15,657 nucleotides of DNA from an uncultured Faecalibacterium sp. (GCA_934553285.1 CAKTFD010000052.1:1-15657); one strand, 5' to 3'. Positions 7,622-15,175 are shown, counted from the first letter of the stretch. Program-made: numbers and translations. The notes: generated by a model from the sequence alone, not told the origin.

Positions 7622-8437
7622 TTAATAATTGGGGAACAGCAGCCGGGAGGCCAGGATCACGGCAAAGCAGGCGATGCAGACCGCAAGGTCGATATAATCC
7701 TGCTTTTCGCAGCGCAGCACTTTTAGGCGGGTGCGGCCCTCGCCGCCCCGGTAGCAGCGGCACTCCATGGCCATGGCCAGCTCGTCTGCACGGCGGAACG
7801 CCGAGATGAACAGCGGGATGAGCACCGGCACCAGCGCCTTGACCCGCTCGGACATCTTGCCGGTATCCAGCTGTGCGCCGCGGGCTTTCTGGGCGTTCAT
7901 GATCTTATCCGTTTCCTCGATGAGGGTGGGGATGAACCGCAGGGCAATGCTCATCATCATGGCCAGCTCGTGCACCGGGAAGTGCAGCCTGCCCAACGGT
8001 TTGAGCAGCTGCTCGATGGCATCGGTCAGCACGATGGGGCTGGTGGTATAGGTGAGCAGGCTGGTGCCCGCGATGAGCGCCATCACGCGCACCGCCATCA
8101 GTACAGCATAGCGCACGCCCTCGGCGTAGATGGTCAGAAACCAGATGTGCACCAGCGGGTCACCCTCGCCGGAGACAAAAAACAGGTTGAGCACCGCCGT
8201 AAACAGCACGATGGGCAGGATGGGCTTGAGGCTTTTGCCGATCATCTTGACCGGGATCTTTGCCACCTTATACATAACACCCAGGAACAGGATGGACAAG
8301 GCAAGCCCCAGCGGGTTGGAAGCTGCAAACAGCAGCACGATATAGGCGATGGTCAGCACCAGTTTCAGGCGTGGGTCGAACCGGTGCACCAGGCTGTTGC
8401 CCGGAAAGTGCTGGCCGATGGTGATATCACGCAGCAT
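7622..8437 (-). CDS. ecfT: ECF transporter transmembrane coupling protein EcfT
   Basis: Membrane scaffold of energy-coupling factor transporters. It links the two EcfA ATPases to exchangeable substrate-binding S components for vitamins, cobalt/nickel and similar. 271 residues with several hydrophobic segments (about 25-56, 72-89, 108-130 and 248-266) and two coupling-helix motifs: KARG at 184-187 and, for the second, ECRCYRGG at 225-232. The start ATG overlaps the ecfA2 stop by one base (TGATG). No S-component gene is nearby, as expected for a group II (shared) module serving S proteins encoded elsewhere. The second motif reads CRC rather than the commoner ARG. Confidence 0.95.
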   Translation of the reverse strand: MLRDITIGQHFPGNSLVHRFDPRLKLVLTIAYIVLLFAASNPLGLALSILFLGVMYKVAKIPVKMIGKSLKPILPIVLFTAVLNLFFVSGEGDPLVHIWFLTIYAEGVRYAVLMAVRVMALIAGTSLLTYTTSPIVLTDAIEQLLKPLGRLHFPVHELAMMMSIALRFIPTLIEETDKIMNAQKARGAQLDTGKMSERVKALVPVLIPLFISAFRRADELAMAMECRCYRGGEGRTRLKVLRCEKQDYIDLAVCIACFAVILASRLLFPNY

Positions 8438-9351
8438 CAGACAGCACCCCCTTTCTGCGCGGCATTGCGGGGCAGCACAAGGCTCTCCCCTGCATCACGG
8501 CGGCGTTTGGCTTCCAGCAGGGTCTTGACCGCGTAGGGGATGGTGTACACATCCGCCGGGACGTCCACCCCCATCTCCCGCAGCTTGAGGAAGATCTTGG
8601 TCACCTGCGGCACCGACAGCCCCAGCTCCAGCAGCTCCGGTGCACGGGCAAAGACCTTTTCCACCGTATCGTACATGGCGATCTTCTTATTGCTCATCAC
8701 CAGCACCCGGTTGGCGTACTTGGCGATATCCTCCATGCTGTGGGACACCAGCAGCACGGTGGTGCCGGTCTTTTTATGGTACTCCTTCACCTCGGAAAGG
8801 ATATCGTCCCGTCCCTCCGGGTCCAGGCCTGCGGCAGGCTCGTCCAACACCAGGATGCGGGGGCGCATGGCCATAACGCCGGCCACGGCCACCCGGCGCT
8901 TCTGGCCGCCGGAAAGCTCAAAGGGGCTGCGCTCCAGCAGCGCCGGGTCCAGGCCCACAAAATCCGCCGCCTCGTGGACGCGGCGGTCGATCTCGGCCTC
9001 GTCCAGCCCCATGTTCTTCGGGCCAAAGGCGATGTCCTTGTAGCAGGTCTCCTCAAACAGCTGGTACTCCGGGTACTGGAACACCAGCCCGGTGAGGAAG
9101 CGGAAATCCCGGATCTTTTCCGGCTCGGCCCACAGGTCGCGGCCATCGATATAGATCTTGCCGCTGGTGGGCTTGTTCAGGCCGTTCATATGGGTGATCA
9201 GGGTGCTTTTGCCGGAGCCGGTGGCCCCGATGATGCCCACAAAATCGCCCTCTTCTACGGTAAAGCTGACGTCATCCAGCGCCGTCACTGCGGTGGGCAG
9301 GCCGGGATTGTAGACGTAGCTCAGATGTTCTACCTTGATGATATCTGCCAT
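8437..9351 (-). CDS. ecfA2: ECF transporter ATPase EcfA2
   Basis: 304-residue ABC ATPase, one half of the EcfA1-EcfA2 heterodimer that powers uptake of vitamins or metal ions through EcfT. Walker A GATGSGKST (42-50), Q-loop context FQYPEYQLFE (91-100, typical of the A2 subunit), signature LSGGQ (146-150), Walker B LVLDE (167-171) and switch His204 are present. The C-terminal extension (about 225-304) is usual for EcfA proteins. The frame stays open upstream to 9402, but ATG 9351 is chosen: it gives the standard MADIIKVEHLSY start, has the strong ribosome site GGGAGGGG (9357-9364), and avoids overlap with ecfA1. Confidence 0.95.
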   Translation of the reverse strand: MADIIKVEHLSYVYNPGLPTAVTALDDVSFTVEEGDFVGIIGATGSGKSTLITHMNGLNKPTSGKIYIDGRDLWAEPEKIRDFRFLTGLVFQYPEYQLFEETCYKDIAFGPKNMGLDEAEIDRRVHEAADFVGLDPALLERSPFELSGGQKRRVAVAGVMAMRPRILVLDEPAAGLDPEGRDDILSEVKEYHKKTGTTVLLVSHSMEDIAKYANRVLVMSNKKIAMYDTVEKVFARAPELLELGLSVPQVTKIFLKLREMGVDVPADVYTIPYAVKTLLEAKRRRDAGESLVLPRNAAQKGGAV

Positions 9352-9356
9352 TTCGT

Positions 9357-9364
9357 CCCCTCCC
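9357..9364 (-). promoter_or_regulatory. Ribosome binding site deciding the ecfA2 start
   Basis: GGGAGGGG on the minus strand, five bases before ATG 9351 and abutting the ecfA1 stop codon (9365-9367). The upstream candidate start at 9402 would lie inside ecfA1. Confidence 0.75.
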
Positions 9365-10204
9365 TTACTGCAGCAGCTCATACAGTGCCTGTGCGCAGGC
9401 ACCGGTATCGATGATGCCCTCCGGCATCGGGATGCCGGCCTTTACCAGCTCGTCCCGCAGCTCGGCAGCCTGCGGCACATCCAGATGCAGGCTGCGCACC
9501 TTCTCGGTCTGGCTGAACACCTCTTTCGGGGTGCCCTCCATCACCACATGGCCCTTGCTCATCACCAGCACGCGGTCGGCCTGGGCGGCTTCTTCCATAT
9601 AGTGGGTGATGGATACCACCGTGATGCCCATATTCTGGTTGAGGTAGTGGATGGTCTGCATCACCTGCTCGCGGCCGCGGGGGTCCAGCATGGCAGTGGC
9701 TTCATCCAGGATCAGGCAGTCCGGGCGCATGGCCACCACGCCTGCAATGGCCACCCGCTGCTTCTGCCCGCCGGACAGGTTGTGGGGTGCGCGGTCACGG
9801 TACTCGTAGATGCCGGCCATCTTCATGGAGTCATCCACCCGGCGGCGCATCTCCTCCTGGGGCACGCCCAGGTTTTCCAGCGCAAAGGCGACATCCTCCT
9901 CCACTACGGTGGCCACGATCTGGTTGTCCGGGTTCTGGAACACCATGCCCACGGTCTGGCGGATATCGTAAAGTTTCTCTTCGTCTGCAGTGTCCATGCC
10001 CTCCACGTACACCTTGCCGCTCTCGGGCAGCAGGATGGCGTTGAAGTGTTTGGCCAGGGTGGATTTGCCGCAGCCGTTCGCGCCCAGCACCGCCACGAAC
10101 TCGCCGCGCTTTACCTGCACGGATACACCGTCCAGTGCATAGACCGGCTGCTCGCTGTCATAGCGGAACTTTAAATTTTCAGCAGTTAAAATCGTTTCAC
10201 TCAT
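9365..10204 (-). CDS. ecfA1: ECF transporter ATPase EcfA1
   Basis: 279-residue ABC ATPase forming the energizing heterodimer with EcfA2 at the cytoplasmic face. Walker A GANGCGKST (41-49), Q-loop Gln90 in FQNPDNQIV, signature LSGGQ (143-147), Walker B CLILDE (163-168) followed by ATAMLDP (an EcfA1-typical variant), and switch His201 are all present. It is the first gene of ecfA1-ecfA2-ecfT, the order also found upstream of truA in Bacillus. The ribosome site is weak (AAAGAGAA). Upstream lies a 308-base structured gap rather than a compact promoter; I could not identify a confident promoter there. Confidence 0.95.
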   Translation of the reverse strand: MSETILTAENLKFRYDSEQPVYALDGVSVQVKRGEFVAVLGANGCGKSTLAKHFNAILLPESGKVYVEGMDTADEEKLYDIRQTVGMVFQNPDNQIVATVVEEDVAFALENLGVPQEEMRRRVDDSMKMAGIYEYRDRAPHNLSGGQKQRVAIAGVVAMRPDCLILDEATAMLDPRGREQVMQTIHYLNQNMGITVVSITHYMEEAAQADRVLVMSKGHVVMEGTPKEVFSQTEKVRSLHLDVPQAAELRDELVKAGIPMPEGIIDTGACAQALYELLQ

Positions 10205-10512
10205 GCTTTATTTCTCTTTCTGGTGGTGCGCCCCTCCGAAAGGGGCTGTACCCCATCCTTGGATCTTCTTCATTTTTTCAGGAAGGCTGCCTTAGGGCGG
10301 CCCCTCCCGTGAAAATGCGTTTGAGTAGGCCGCGGTTGCGCAGCAATGAAAGCCCCAGTGGGGCTTTTAAGCGGCGGAGCGGTCTGCGTTAGCAGATGGA
10401 GGGGCTTTGCCCCGACAAGTTCCCGCAGGCCGCGACAAACACGAAATCAAAAATATTTTACGCTGAATATGGCCAGAGCAAAGCGGAGGCCATTTCAATC
10501 GTTTCGGCTTCT
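10205..10512. other. 308-base structured intergenic gap between methyltransferase gene and ecfA1
   Basis: No gene is supported here. It contains several GC hairpins: CCCCT/AGGGG (10231-10246 region), the repeat copy B (10271-10367), and GGGGC-TTT-GCCCC near 10400-10413. An AT-rich patch with an imperfect GGCC-bounded hairpin lies at about 10440-10497. The hairpins are scattered and none has a convincing minus-strand U tract. A TTGCTC/TAAAAT pair near the right end has only a 15-base spacer and is too weak to call a promoter. The short frames crossing the region have no ribosome site or recognisable product. Confidence 0.6.
10271..10367. repeat. Hairpin repeat element, copy B (upstream of ecfA1)
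   Basis: Related to copy A but inverted. On the plus strand a hairpin runs from CATTTTTTCAGGAA (10271-10284) through GGCTGCC-TTAG-GGCGGCC (10285-10302) to CCTCCCGTGAAAATG (10303-10317). Beyond it, 10318-10367 includes the AAAGCCCC/GGGGCTTT hairpin (10349-10367). Read on the minus strand the order is GC hairpin, TTT, CTGCG, GGCC, then CATTTTCAC and GGAGGGG. That is the same order of blocks as copy A read on the plus strand. Confidence 0.6.
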
Positions 10513-11388
10513 TTATTCTTCCCAGATGGCGGTGGCACCGCAGGGCACCACGCCGCCGGTGGCAGAGACCGGCAGGCCGATCTCATCGCAGCTGGTCCTG
10601 CCGCCAAAGCGGGGCACCAGCGTGGTCTTGAGCATATACTCCATGACCGCCGGAGACAGCCCGGTGGTGTAGCTGTTGACCGCAAAAAACAGCGGCGTAT
10701 CGCTGAGCACCTCTTCGCACTGGCTGATAAGATCGTAGATGCAGTCCTCCAGCTTCCAGATCTCGCCGCCGGGACCGCGCCCATAGCTGGGCGGGTCCAT
10801 GATGATGCCATCGTAGGTGTTGCCCCGGCGCTTTTCCCGGGCCACGAACTTGGCGCAGTCGTCCACCAGCCAGCGGATGGGCTTATCGGTCAGGCCGCTG
10901 GCCACAGCATTTTCCTTGCCCCAGGCCACGATCCCCTTGGAGGCATCTACATGGCAGACCGTGGCCCCGGCCGCAGCGCAGGCCAGGGTAGCGCCGCCGG
11001 TGTAGCCGAACAGGTTCAGCACCTTTACCGGGCGGCCGGCAGCGCGGATCTTCTGCTGGTACCAGGCCCAGTTGACGGCCTGCTCCGGGAACACGCCGGT
11101 GTGCTTGAAGCCGGTGGGGCTGACGATGAGGGTCAGCTTATCCTCCCCTTCGCCGCAGCTGATCTTCCACTTTTCCGGCAGACGGCGGCGGTACTCCCAC
11201 TCGCCGCCGCCCTGGTTGGAGCGGTGATAGACGGCATCGGCCTTTGCCCACAGGGGGCTTTGCCTGGGGGTCTTCCACACCACCTGCGGGTCGGGGCGGA
11301 TGAGCAGGGTCTCTCCCCAGCGTTCCAGCCGGTTGCCGTCGGTAGCATCCAGCAATTCGTAGTCTTTCCAGGTATCTGCGGGGCGCAT
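10513..11388 (-). CDS. Class I SAM-dependent methyltransferase (RlmI/RlmK C-terminal-like)
   Basis: 291 residues. Likely transfers methyl groups from S-adenosylmethionine to rRNA. Seen: SAM motif I region LNLFGYTGGATLACAAAGA (124-142), acidic ribose-binding site in VDASKG (147-152), and catalytic motif IV DPPSYGRG (198-205), all of the pattern in the RlmI/RlmK family methyltransferase domain. The N-terminal ~100 residues are a beta-rich domain with KHTGVFPEQAVNW at its end, a conserved family segment; the PUA domain of E. coli RlmI is missing. Target base is not predictable from sequence alone. Start ATG 11388 has AAAGGAGGA upstream. It follows glmM by 55 bases and is probably in the same transcript. 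Confidence 0.85.
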   Translation of the reverse strand: MRPADTWKDYELLDATDGNRLERWGETLLIRPDPQVVWKTPRQSPLWAKADAVYHRSNQGGGEWEYRRRLPEKWKISCGEGEDKLTLIVSPTGFKHTGVFPEQAVNWAWYQQKIRAAGRPVKVLNLFGYTGGATLACAAAGATVCHVDASKGIVAWGKENAVASGLTDKPIRWLVDDCAKFVAREKRRGNTYDGIIMDPPSYGRGPGGEIWKLEDCIYDLISQCEEVLSDTPLFFAVNSYTTGLSPAVMEYMLKTTLVPRFGGRTSCDEIGLPVSATGGVVPCGATAIWEE

Positions 11389-11443
11389 AGCGTCCTCCTT
11401 TCAGGTCTCCCGCCCCAGCTGACGCTGCGGCGCTTGTATCATT

Positions 11444-12799
11444 TTACTGTTTCAGGATCCTCTGGTTGATCTTTTCCACGATGCGGTCGGCACAGCGGTG
11501 GATGGCATCCAGATCCTGGCCCTCCACCATCACGCGGATCTTAGGCTCGGTGCCGGATACGCGCACCAGCACGCGCCCCATGCCCATCAGCTTCTGCTGC
11601 TCGTTCTCGATGAAACCGGCCAGCACCTCGTCCTCTTTATAGGCGGCTTTCTGGGCGGCATTTGCCACCACGTTGATGAGCACCTGCGGGTACTGGGCAT
11701 ACACCTCGTTCAGGGCGCTCATCTTTTTGCCGCTTTCGGCCAGCAGCTTGAGCAGCTTGCCCGCCGTCAGCTCGCCATCGCCGGTGGTGGCATGGTGCAG
11801 CAGGATCACATGGCCGCTCTGCTCGCCGCCAATGGCGTAGCCGTTGTCCCGCATGTTTTCCAGCACATAGCGGTCGCCCACAGCCGTCCGTTCGGTCTTG
11901 ATGCCCTGGCTCTCCATATACTTGATAAAGCCCAGGTTGGACATCACCGTGACCACCGCCGTGTCGCCGTCCAGCCGGCCCACATCGCGCATGGCACCGG
12001 CCAGCAGGGCGATGATCTTGTCGCCATCGATCTCGTTTCCCTTTTCATCGCAGGCAAGGCAGCGGTCTGCGTCGCCGTCAAAGGCGATGCCGCAGTCAAA
12101 GCCGCCTTCTACCACGGCCTTTTCCAGGTTGTCCAGATGGGTGCTGCCCACGCCCTTGTTGATGTTTGTACCATCCGGGCTGATGCCCAGGAAGGTGCAC
12201 TTTGCACCCAGACGGGGGAACAGCTTCTGCGCCACCTCGGCAGCTGCGCCGTTGGCGCAGTCGATGCAGATGTTCAGGCCGGTCAGATCGCCATGGATGG
12301 CCTCGTACAGGTAATCCACATAATCCTGCAGGCCGTCTGCGCGGTAATACACCCGGCCAACGTCATCGCCGGTCATCAGGCGGATATCCCTGCAGTCGTT
12401 GTCGATATGGGCTTCGATCTGGTTTTCCACCTCATCCGGCAGCTTGTAGCCGGTACCAGCAAAGATCTTGATGCCATTGAATTCCATGGGGTTGTGGGAG
12501 GCCGAGATGACCACGCCCGCATCCGCATTGTACTTGCGCACCAGATAGGCCACGGCGGGGGTGGGCAGCACGCCCAGGCTCTCCACATCTGCGCCCACGC
12601 TGCACAGGCCTGCGGTCAGCGCAGCTTCCAGCATATCGCCGGACTGGCGGGTGTCCTTGCCGATCAGGATGCGCGGGCGGTGGCCGGTACTGCCAGCCAG
12701 CACCGCAGCCGCACCGCGGCCCAGCTTCATAGCCAGTTCGCAGGTCAGGTCAGCACCTGCCACACCGCGCACACCATCCGTTCCAAAATACTTTCCCAT
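11444..12799 (-). CDS. glmM: Phosphoglucosamine mutase
   Basis: Interconverts glucosamine-6-phosphate and glucosamine-1-phosphate on the way to UDP-GlcNAc for peptidoglycan. 451 residues, full length. Seen: N-terminal MGKYFGTDGVRG (1-12), catalytic phosphoserine loop ISASHNPMEFNGIK with Ser101 (98-111), metal-binding DGDADR (241-246), sugar-binding GEQSGH (326-331), and C-terminal phosphate-binding RVSGTEPKIRVMVEG. The Ser loop and length place it with GlmM rather than phosphomannomutase. A 98-base gap with a nested hairpin (12850-12890) separates it from ruvB, and its ribosome site is modest (GTGAGGG). It is followed by the methyltransferase gene. Confidence 0.97.
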   Translation of the reverse strand: MGKYFGTDGVRGVAGADLTCELAMKLGRGAAAVLAGSTGHRPRILIGKDTRQSGDMLEAALTAGLCSVGADVESLGVLPTPAVAYLVRKYNADAGVVISASHNPMEFNGIKIFAGTGYKLPDEVENQIEAHIDNDCRDIRLMTGDDVGRVYYRADGLQDYVDYLYEAIHGDLTGLNICIDCANGAAAEVAQKLFPRLGAKCTFLGISPDGTNINKGVGSTHLDNLEKAVVEGGFDCGIAFDGDADRCLACDEKGNEIDGDKIIALLAGAMRDVGRLDGDTAVVTVMSNLGFIKYMESQGIKTERTAVGDRYVLENMRDNGYAIGGEQSGHVILLHHATTGDGELTAGKLLKLLAESGKKMSALNEVYAQYPQVLINVVANAAQKAAYKEDEVLAGFIENEQQKLMGMGRVLVRVSGTEPKIRVMVEGQDLDAIHRCADRIVEKINQRILKQ

Positions 12800-12849
12800 A
12801 CGTATACCCTCACTTTCAGTTCAAACATATTCCCTCTGAAAACGCACCT

Positions 12850-12890
12850 TTTCCGGCCATATCCTGCGGCATTGCCGCGCCTGCCGGAAA
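12850..12890. other. Nested hairpin in the ruvB-glmM gap
   Basis: Perfect outer arms TTTCCGGC (12850-12857) and GCCGGAAA (12883-12890) enclose an inner stem GCGGC-ATT-GCCGC (12866-12878). There is no U tract on either strand, so it is not a standard terminator. It may be an intercistronic RNA structure affecting glmM expression or transcript stability (inference). Confidence 0.5.
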
Positions 12891-12897
12891 GCTGTGT

Positions 12898-13953
12898 TCA
12901 AAACAAACTCTGCTGGCCGTTTTCCTCGGCGCTGCCGGTCTCCGGGGCCTTCATGCCCAGGTGCTCGTACGCCAGGCGGGTTGCGCAGCGCCCCCGGGGC
13001 GTGCGGGTAAGAAAGCCCATCTGCATCAGATACGGCTCACACAGATCTTCCAGCGTAACGGCTTCCTCGCCCAGGGCTGCCGCCAGCGTTTCCAGCCCCA
13101 CCGGGCCGCCGTTGTACATCTCAATAATGGCGCGCAGCAGGCTGCGGTCCAGCTCGTCCAGGCCCAAAGCGTCCACATCCATCCGCTTGAGGCCCAGCAG
13201 CGCCACCTCCTGGTCGATGACACCATCCCCCAGCACGGTAGCAAAATCCCGGATGCGCTTTAAAAAGCGGTTGGCCACGCGGGGGGTGCCGCGGCTGCAC
13301 TTGGCCAGCTCGTACGCGCCTTCCGGCGTGATGGGCTGATCCAGGATGCCCGCCGACCGCATGATGATGCGGGAAAGTTCATCCGCGCTGTACAGCTCCA
13401 GCTTGAGCAGCACGCCAAAGCGGTCCCGCAGCGGGCCGGTGATCTGCCCGGCGCGGGTGGTGGCACCCACCAGCGTGAAGCGGGGCAGGTTGATGCGGAT
13501 GCTCTGGGCGCTGGGGCCTTTGCCGATCATGATATCCAGCGCATAGTCCTCCAGCGCGGGATACAGCACCTCTTCCACCTGCCGGGAGAGGCGGTGGATC
13601 TCGTCGATAAACAGCACATCGCCCTCCTGCAGATTGGTGAGCAGGGCGGCAAGATCGCCGGGCTTTTCAATGGCCGGGCCGCTGGTAATGCGGATCTGCA
13701 CCCCCATCTCGTTGGCGATGATGCCGGCCAGGGTGGTCTTGCCCAGGCCCGGCGGGCCGTAGAGCAGGATATGATCCACCGGCTCGCCGCGCCGCCTGGC
13801 TGCTTCCAGATAGATCTTGAGGTTCTGCTTGGCCTTTTCCTGGCCGATGTAGTCCTCCAGATGCTGCGGGCGGAGGGTATTTTCCTCGCTGTCCGCCGTG
13901 GTCATAACGGGCTGCATCATTTTTGCGCCGTACAGCGCGCTCTCGTCCTGCAT
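12898..13953 (-). CDS. ruvB: Holliday junction branch migration ATPase RuvB
   Basis: AAA+ motor that drives branch migration of Holliday junctions together with RuvA. 351 residues, slightly long because of an N-terminal lead (about 25 residues) and a short C-terminal tail ending QQSLF. Seen: Walker A GPPGLGKT (66-73), Walker B LFIDEIH (114-120), sensor 1 GATTRAG (163-169), arginine-finger segment GPLRDRFG (173-180), and the C-terminal winged-helix region ending in YLMQMGFLTRTPRGR. Start ATG 13953 has AGGAGGT upstream, which overlaps the ruvA stop region; only three bases separate the genes. A start at the later Met12 or Met13 is possible but lacks such a site. Confidence 0.97.
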   Translation of the reverse strand: MQDESALYGAKMMQPVMTTADSEENTLRPQHLEDYIGQEKAKQNLKIYLEAARRRGEPVDHILLYGPPGLGKTTLAGIIANEMGVQIRITSGPAIEKPGDLAALLTNLQEGDVLFIDEIHRLSRQVEEVLYPALEDYALDIMIGKGPSAQSIRINLPRFTLVGATTRAGQITGPLRDRFGVLLKLELYSADELSRIIMRSAGILDQPITPEGAYELAKCSRGTPRVANRFLKRIRDFATVLGDGVIDQEVALLGLKRMDVDALGLDELDRSLLRAIIEMYNGGPVGLETLAAALGEEAVTLEDLCEPYLMQMGFLTRTPRGRCATRLAYEHLGMKAPETGSAEENGQQSLF

Positions 13954-13956
13954 TGC

Positions 13957-14568
13957 TTACCTCCTGCCTGCCATGCCGCGCAAGGCCAGCTTGATGATTT
14001 CTTCCACGGGCAGTGCGGCATCGATCTTTGCTACCGCCAGCGCCGCCTCGCTCTGGCTGTAGCCCAGGGATACCAGCGCCGCAATGGCCTGCGCGCTGCC
14101 CTGCGATACCGGTGTATCGGCGGCAGTGCCCGCCACATCCTCCAGCGAGATGCCGTCCACAAAGCCTTTGGCCACCTTATCTTTCAGTTCCAGCACGATG
14201 CGCTGGGCGAGCTTTGGCCCCACGCCGGTGGCCGCCTTAAAGGCCTTGTGGTCCCCCGCCGAGATGGCCAGCGCCACCCGCTGCGGCTCCATGACGCTGA
14301 GGATGGCCAGCCCCACCTTTGGCCCCACGCCGGACACAGCGGTCAGCATCTCAAAGCAGGCCTGCTGTTCCTCGGTGGCAAAGCCGTAAAGGCTCACATC
14401 GTTTTCGGTCACGCTCATCACGGTGTACAGGGTAGTTTCCTGCCCCACACCGGGCATAGCCCCCGCCACACTGGCCGGGCACTGGGCATAGTAGCCCACC
14501 CCGCCGCAGCTGATCACCACGGCGTTCAGGCTCTTTTTTACGATTTTTCCAGTCAGACAGTAGATCAT
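13957..14568 (-). CDS. ruvA: Holliday junction DNA-binding protein RuvA
   Basis: Tetrameric protein that binds and flattens Holliday junctions and loads RuvB. 203 residues, normal. Seen: N-terminal OB-fold start MIYCLTGKIV, and two helix-hairpin-helix motifs, VSGVGPKVG (78-86) and ATGVGPKLA (113-121). A flexible linker (about 140-155) leads to the C-terminal three-helix domain III, which contacts RuvB (ALVSLGYSQSEAALAVAKI). The GAGAGGA ribosome site lies just upstream of ATG 14568. It is second in ruvC-ruvA-ruvB, downstream of a 53-base gap holding a GC hairpin. Confidence 0.97.
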   Translation of the reverse strand: MIYCLTGKIVKKSLNAVVISCGGVGYYAQCPASVAGAMPGVGQETTLYTVMSVTENDVSLYGFATEEQQACFEMLTAVSGVGPKVGLAILSVMEPQRVALAISAGDHKAFKAATGVGPKLAQRIVLELKDKVAKGFVDGISLEDVAGTAADTPVSQGSAQAIAALVSLGYSQSEAALAVAKIDAALPVEEIIKLALRGMAGRR

Positions 14569-14590
14569 AAAATCCTCTCAGTCAAGGCCC

Positions 14591-14608
14591 GCCGCCCCGC
14601 AGGGCGGC
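14591..14608. other. GC hairpin in the ruvC-ruvA gap
   Basis: GCCGCCC-CGCA-GGGCGGC, a perfect 7-bp stem with a four-base loop, lies between the ruvC stop and the ruvA ribosome site. There is no U tract, so it is unlikely to terminate; it may act as an RNA stability or translation element (inference). Confidence 0.5.
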
Positions 14609-14621
14609 TTGTGGTATGCAG

Positions 14622-15134
14622 TCAGATGGGGCCTGCCACCCGGCGGGCATAGCGGTTGAGCTGGTTGCCGTTGGTGTGGCAGAAGGTGATGGCCATGGCC
14701 AGCGCATCGGCGGTATCGTCCGGCTTTGGCACAGCGGGCAGATGCAGCAGCACCCGGGTCATCTCCTGCACCTGCTTTTTTACGGCCTTGCCGTAACCGG
14801 TGACCGCCTGCTTGACCTGCATGGGGGTGTACTCGTAGATGGGCAGCCCCGCCTGCGCCGCCGCCAGCAGGATGACCCCACGGGCTTCGGCCACGCCGAT
14901 CACGGTGGTCTGGTTGTGCTGGTAGAACAGTTTTTCGATGGCCAGCACCTCGGGCTGTGTGCGCTGGATGACCTCCTTGATGCCGGTATACACCGCGTCC
15001 AGCCGCTGCTCAAACGGCACGCCTGCGTCCGTGCACACCGCGCCGAAATCCACCGGCGCAAAGCGGTTGCCCGCATACTCCACCACGCCCCAGCCCACGA
15101 TGGCGTAACCGGGGTCGATGCCCAAAACTCTCAT
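14622..15134 (-). CDS. ruvC: Crossover junction endodeoxyribonuclease RuvC
   Basis: Dimeric Holliday junction resolvase. 170 residues from the chosen start. The four catalytic acids are visible: Asp7 in LGIDPGYAIVGWG, Glu67 in AIEKLFYQHNQTT, and Asp140 and Asp143 in PDDTADALAMAI. An in-frame GTG at 15155 would add seven residues, but its AGGAG site is only two bases away. ATG 15134 gives the canonical MRVLGIDPG start with a GGAAAGGGAA site (15141-15150) and is preferred. It is the first gene of the ruvCAB group and lies directly behind the promoter at 15176-15204. Confidence 0.96.
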   Translation of the reverse strand: MRVLGIDPGYAIVGWGVVEYAGNRFAPVDFGAVCTDAGVPFEQRLDAVYTGIKEVIQRTQPEVLAIEKLFYQHNQTTVIGVAEARGVILLAAAQAGLPIYEYTPMQVKQAVTGYGKAVKKQVQEMTRVLLHLPAVPKPDDTADALAMAITFCHTNGNQLNRYARRVAGPI

Positions 15135-15175
15135 GCTGTGTTCCCTTTCCGACACTACTCCTATTATAGTTTTCT

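Noticed and set aside
7491..7763. 90-codon minus-strand frame over the end of ecfT and the adjacent gap
   Set aside because: Proline-rich translation of the repeat element and an out-of-frame part of ecfT; no start context or homology.
10445..10490. Possible promoter for ecfA1 (TTGCTC with TAAAAT, minus strand)
   Set aside because: The spacer is 15 bases and both hexamers are imperfect; it is also about 240 bases from ecfA1.
10135..10672. Short plus-strand frames in the 308-base gap
   Set aside because: They extend into antisense of ecfA1 or the methyltransferase and lack ribosome sites or recognisable products.
11498..13339. 613-codon plus-strand frame opposite glmM and ruvB
   Set aside because: Antisense shadow spanning two well-supported genes and their gap; no ribosome site and no domain.
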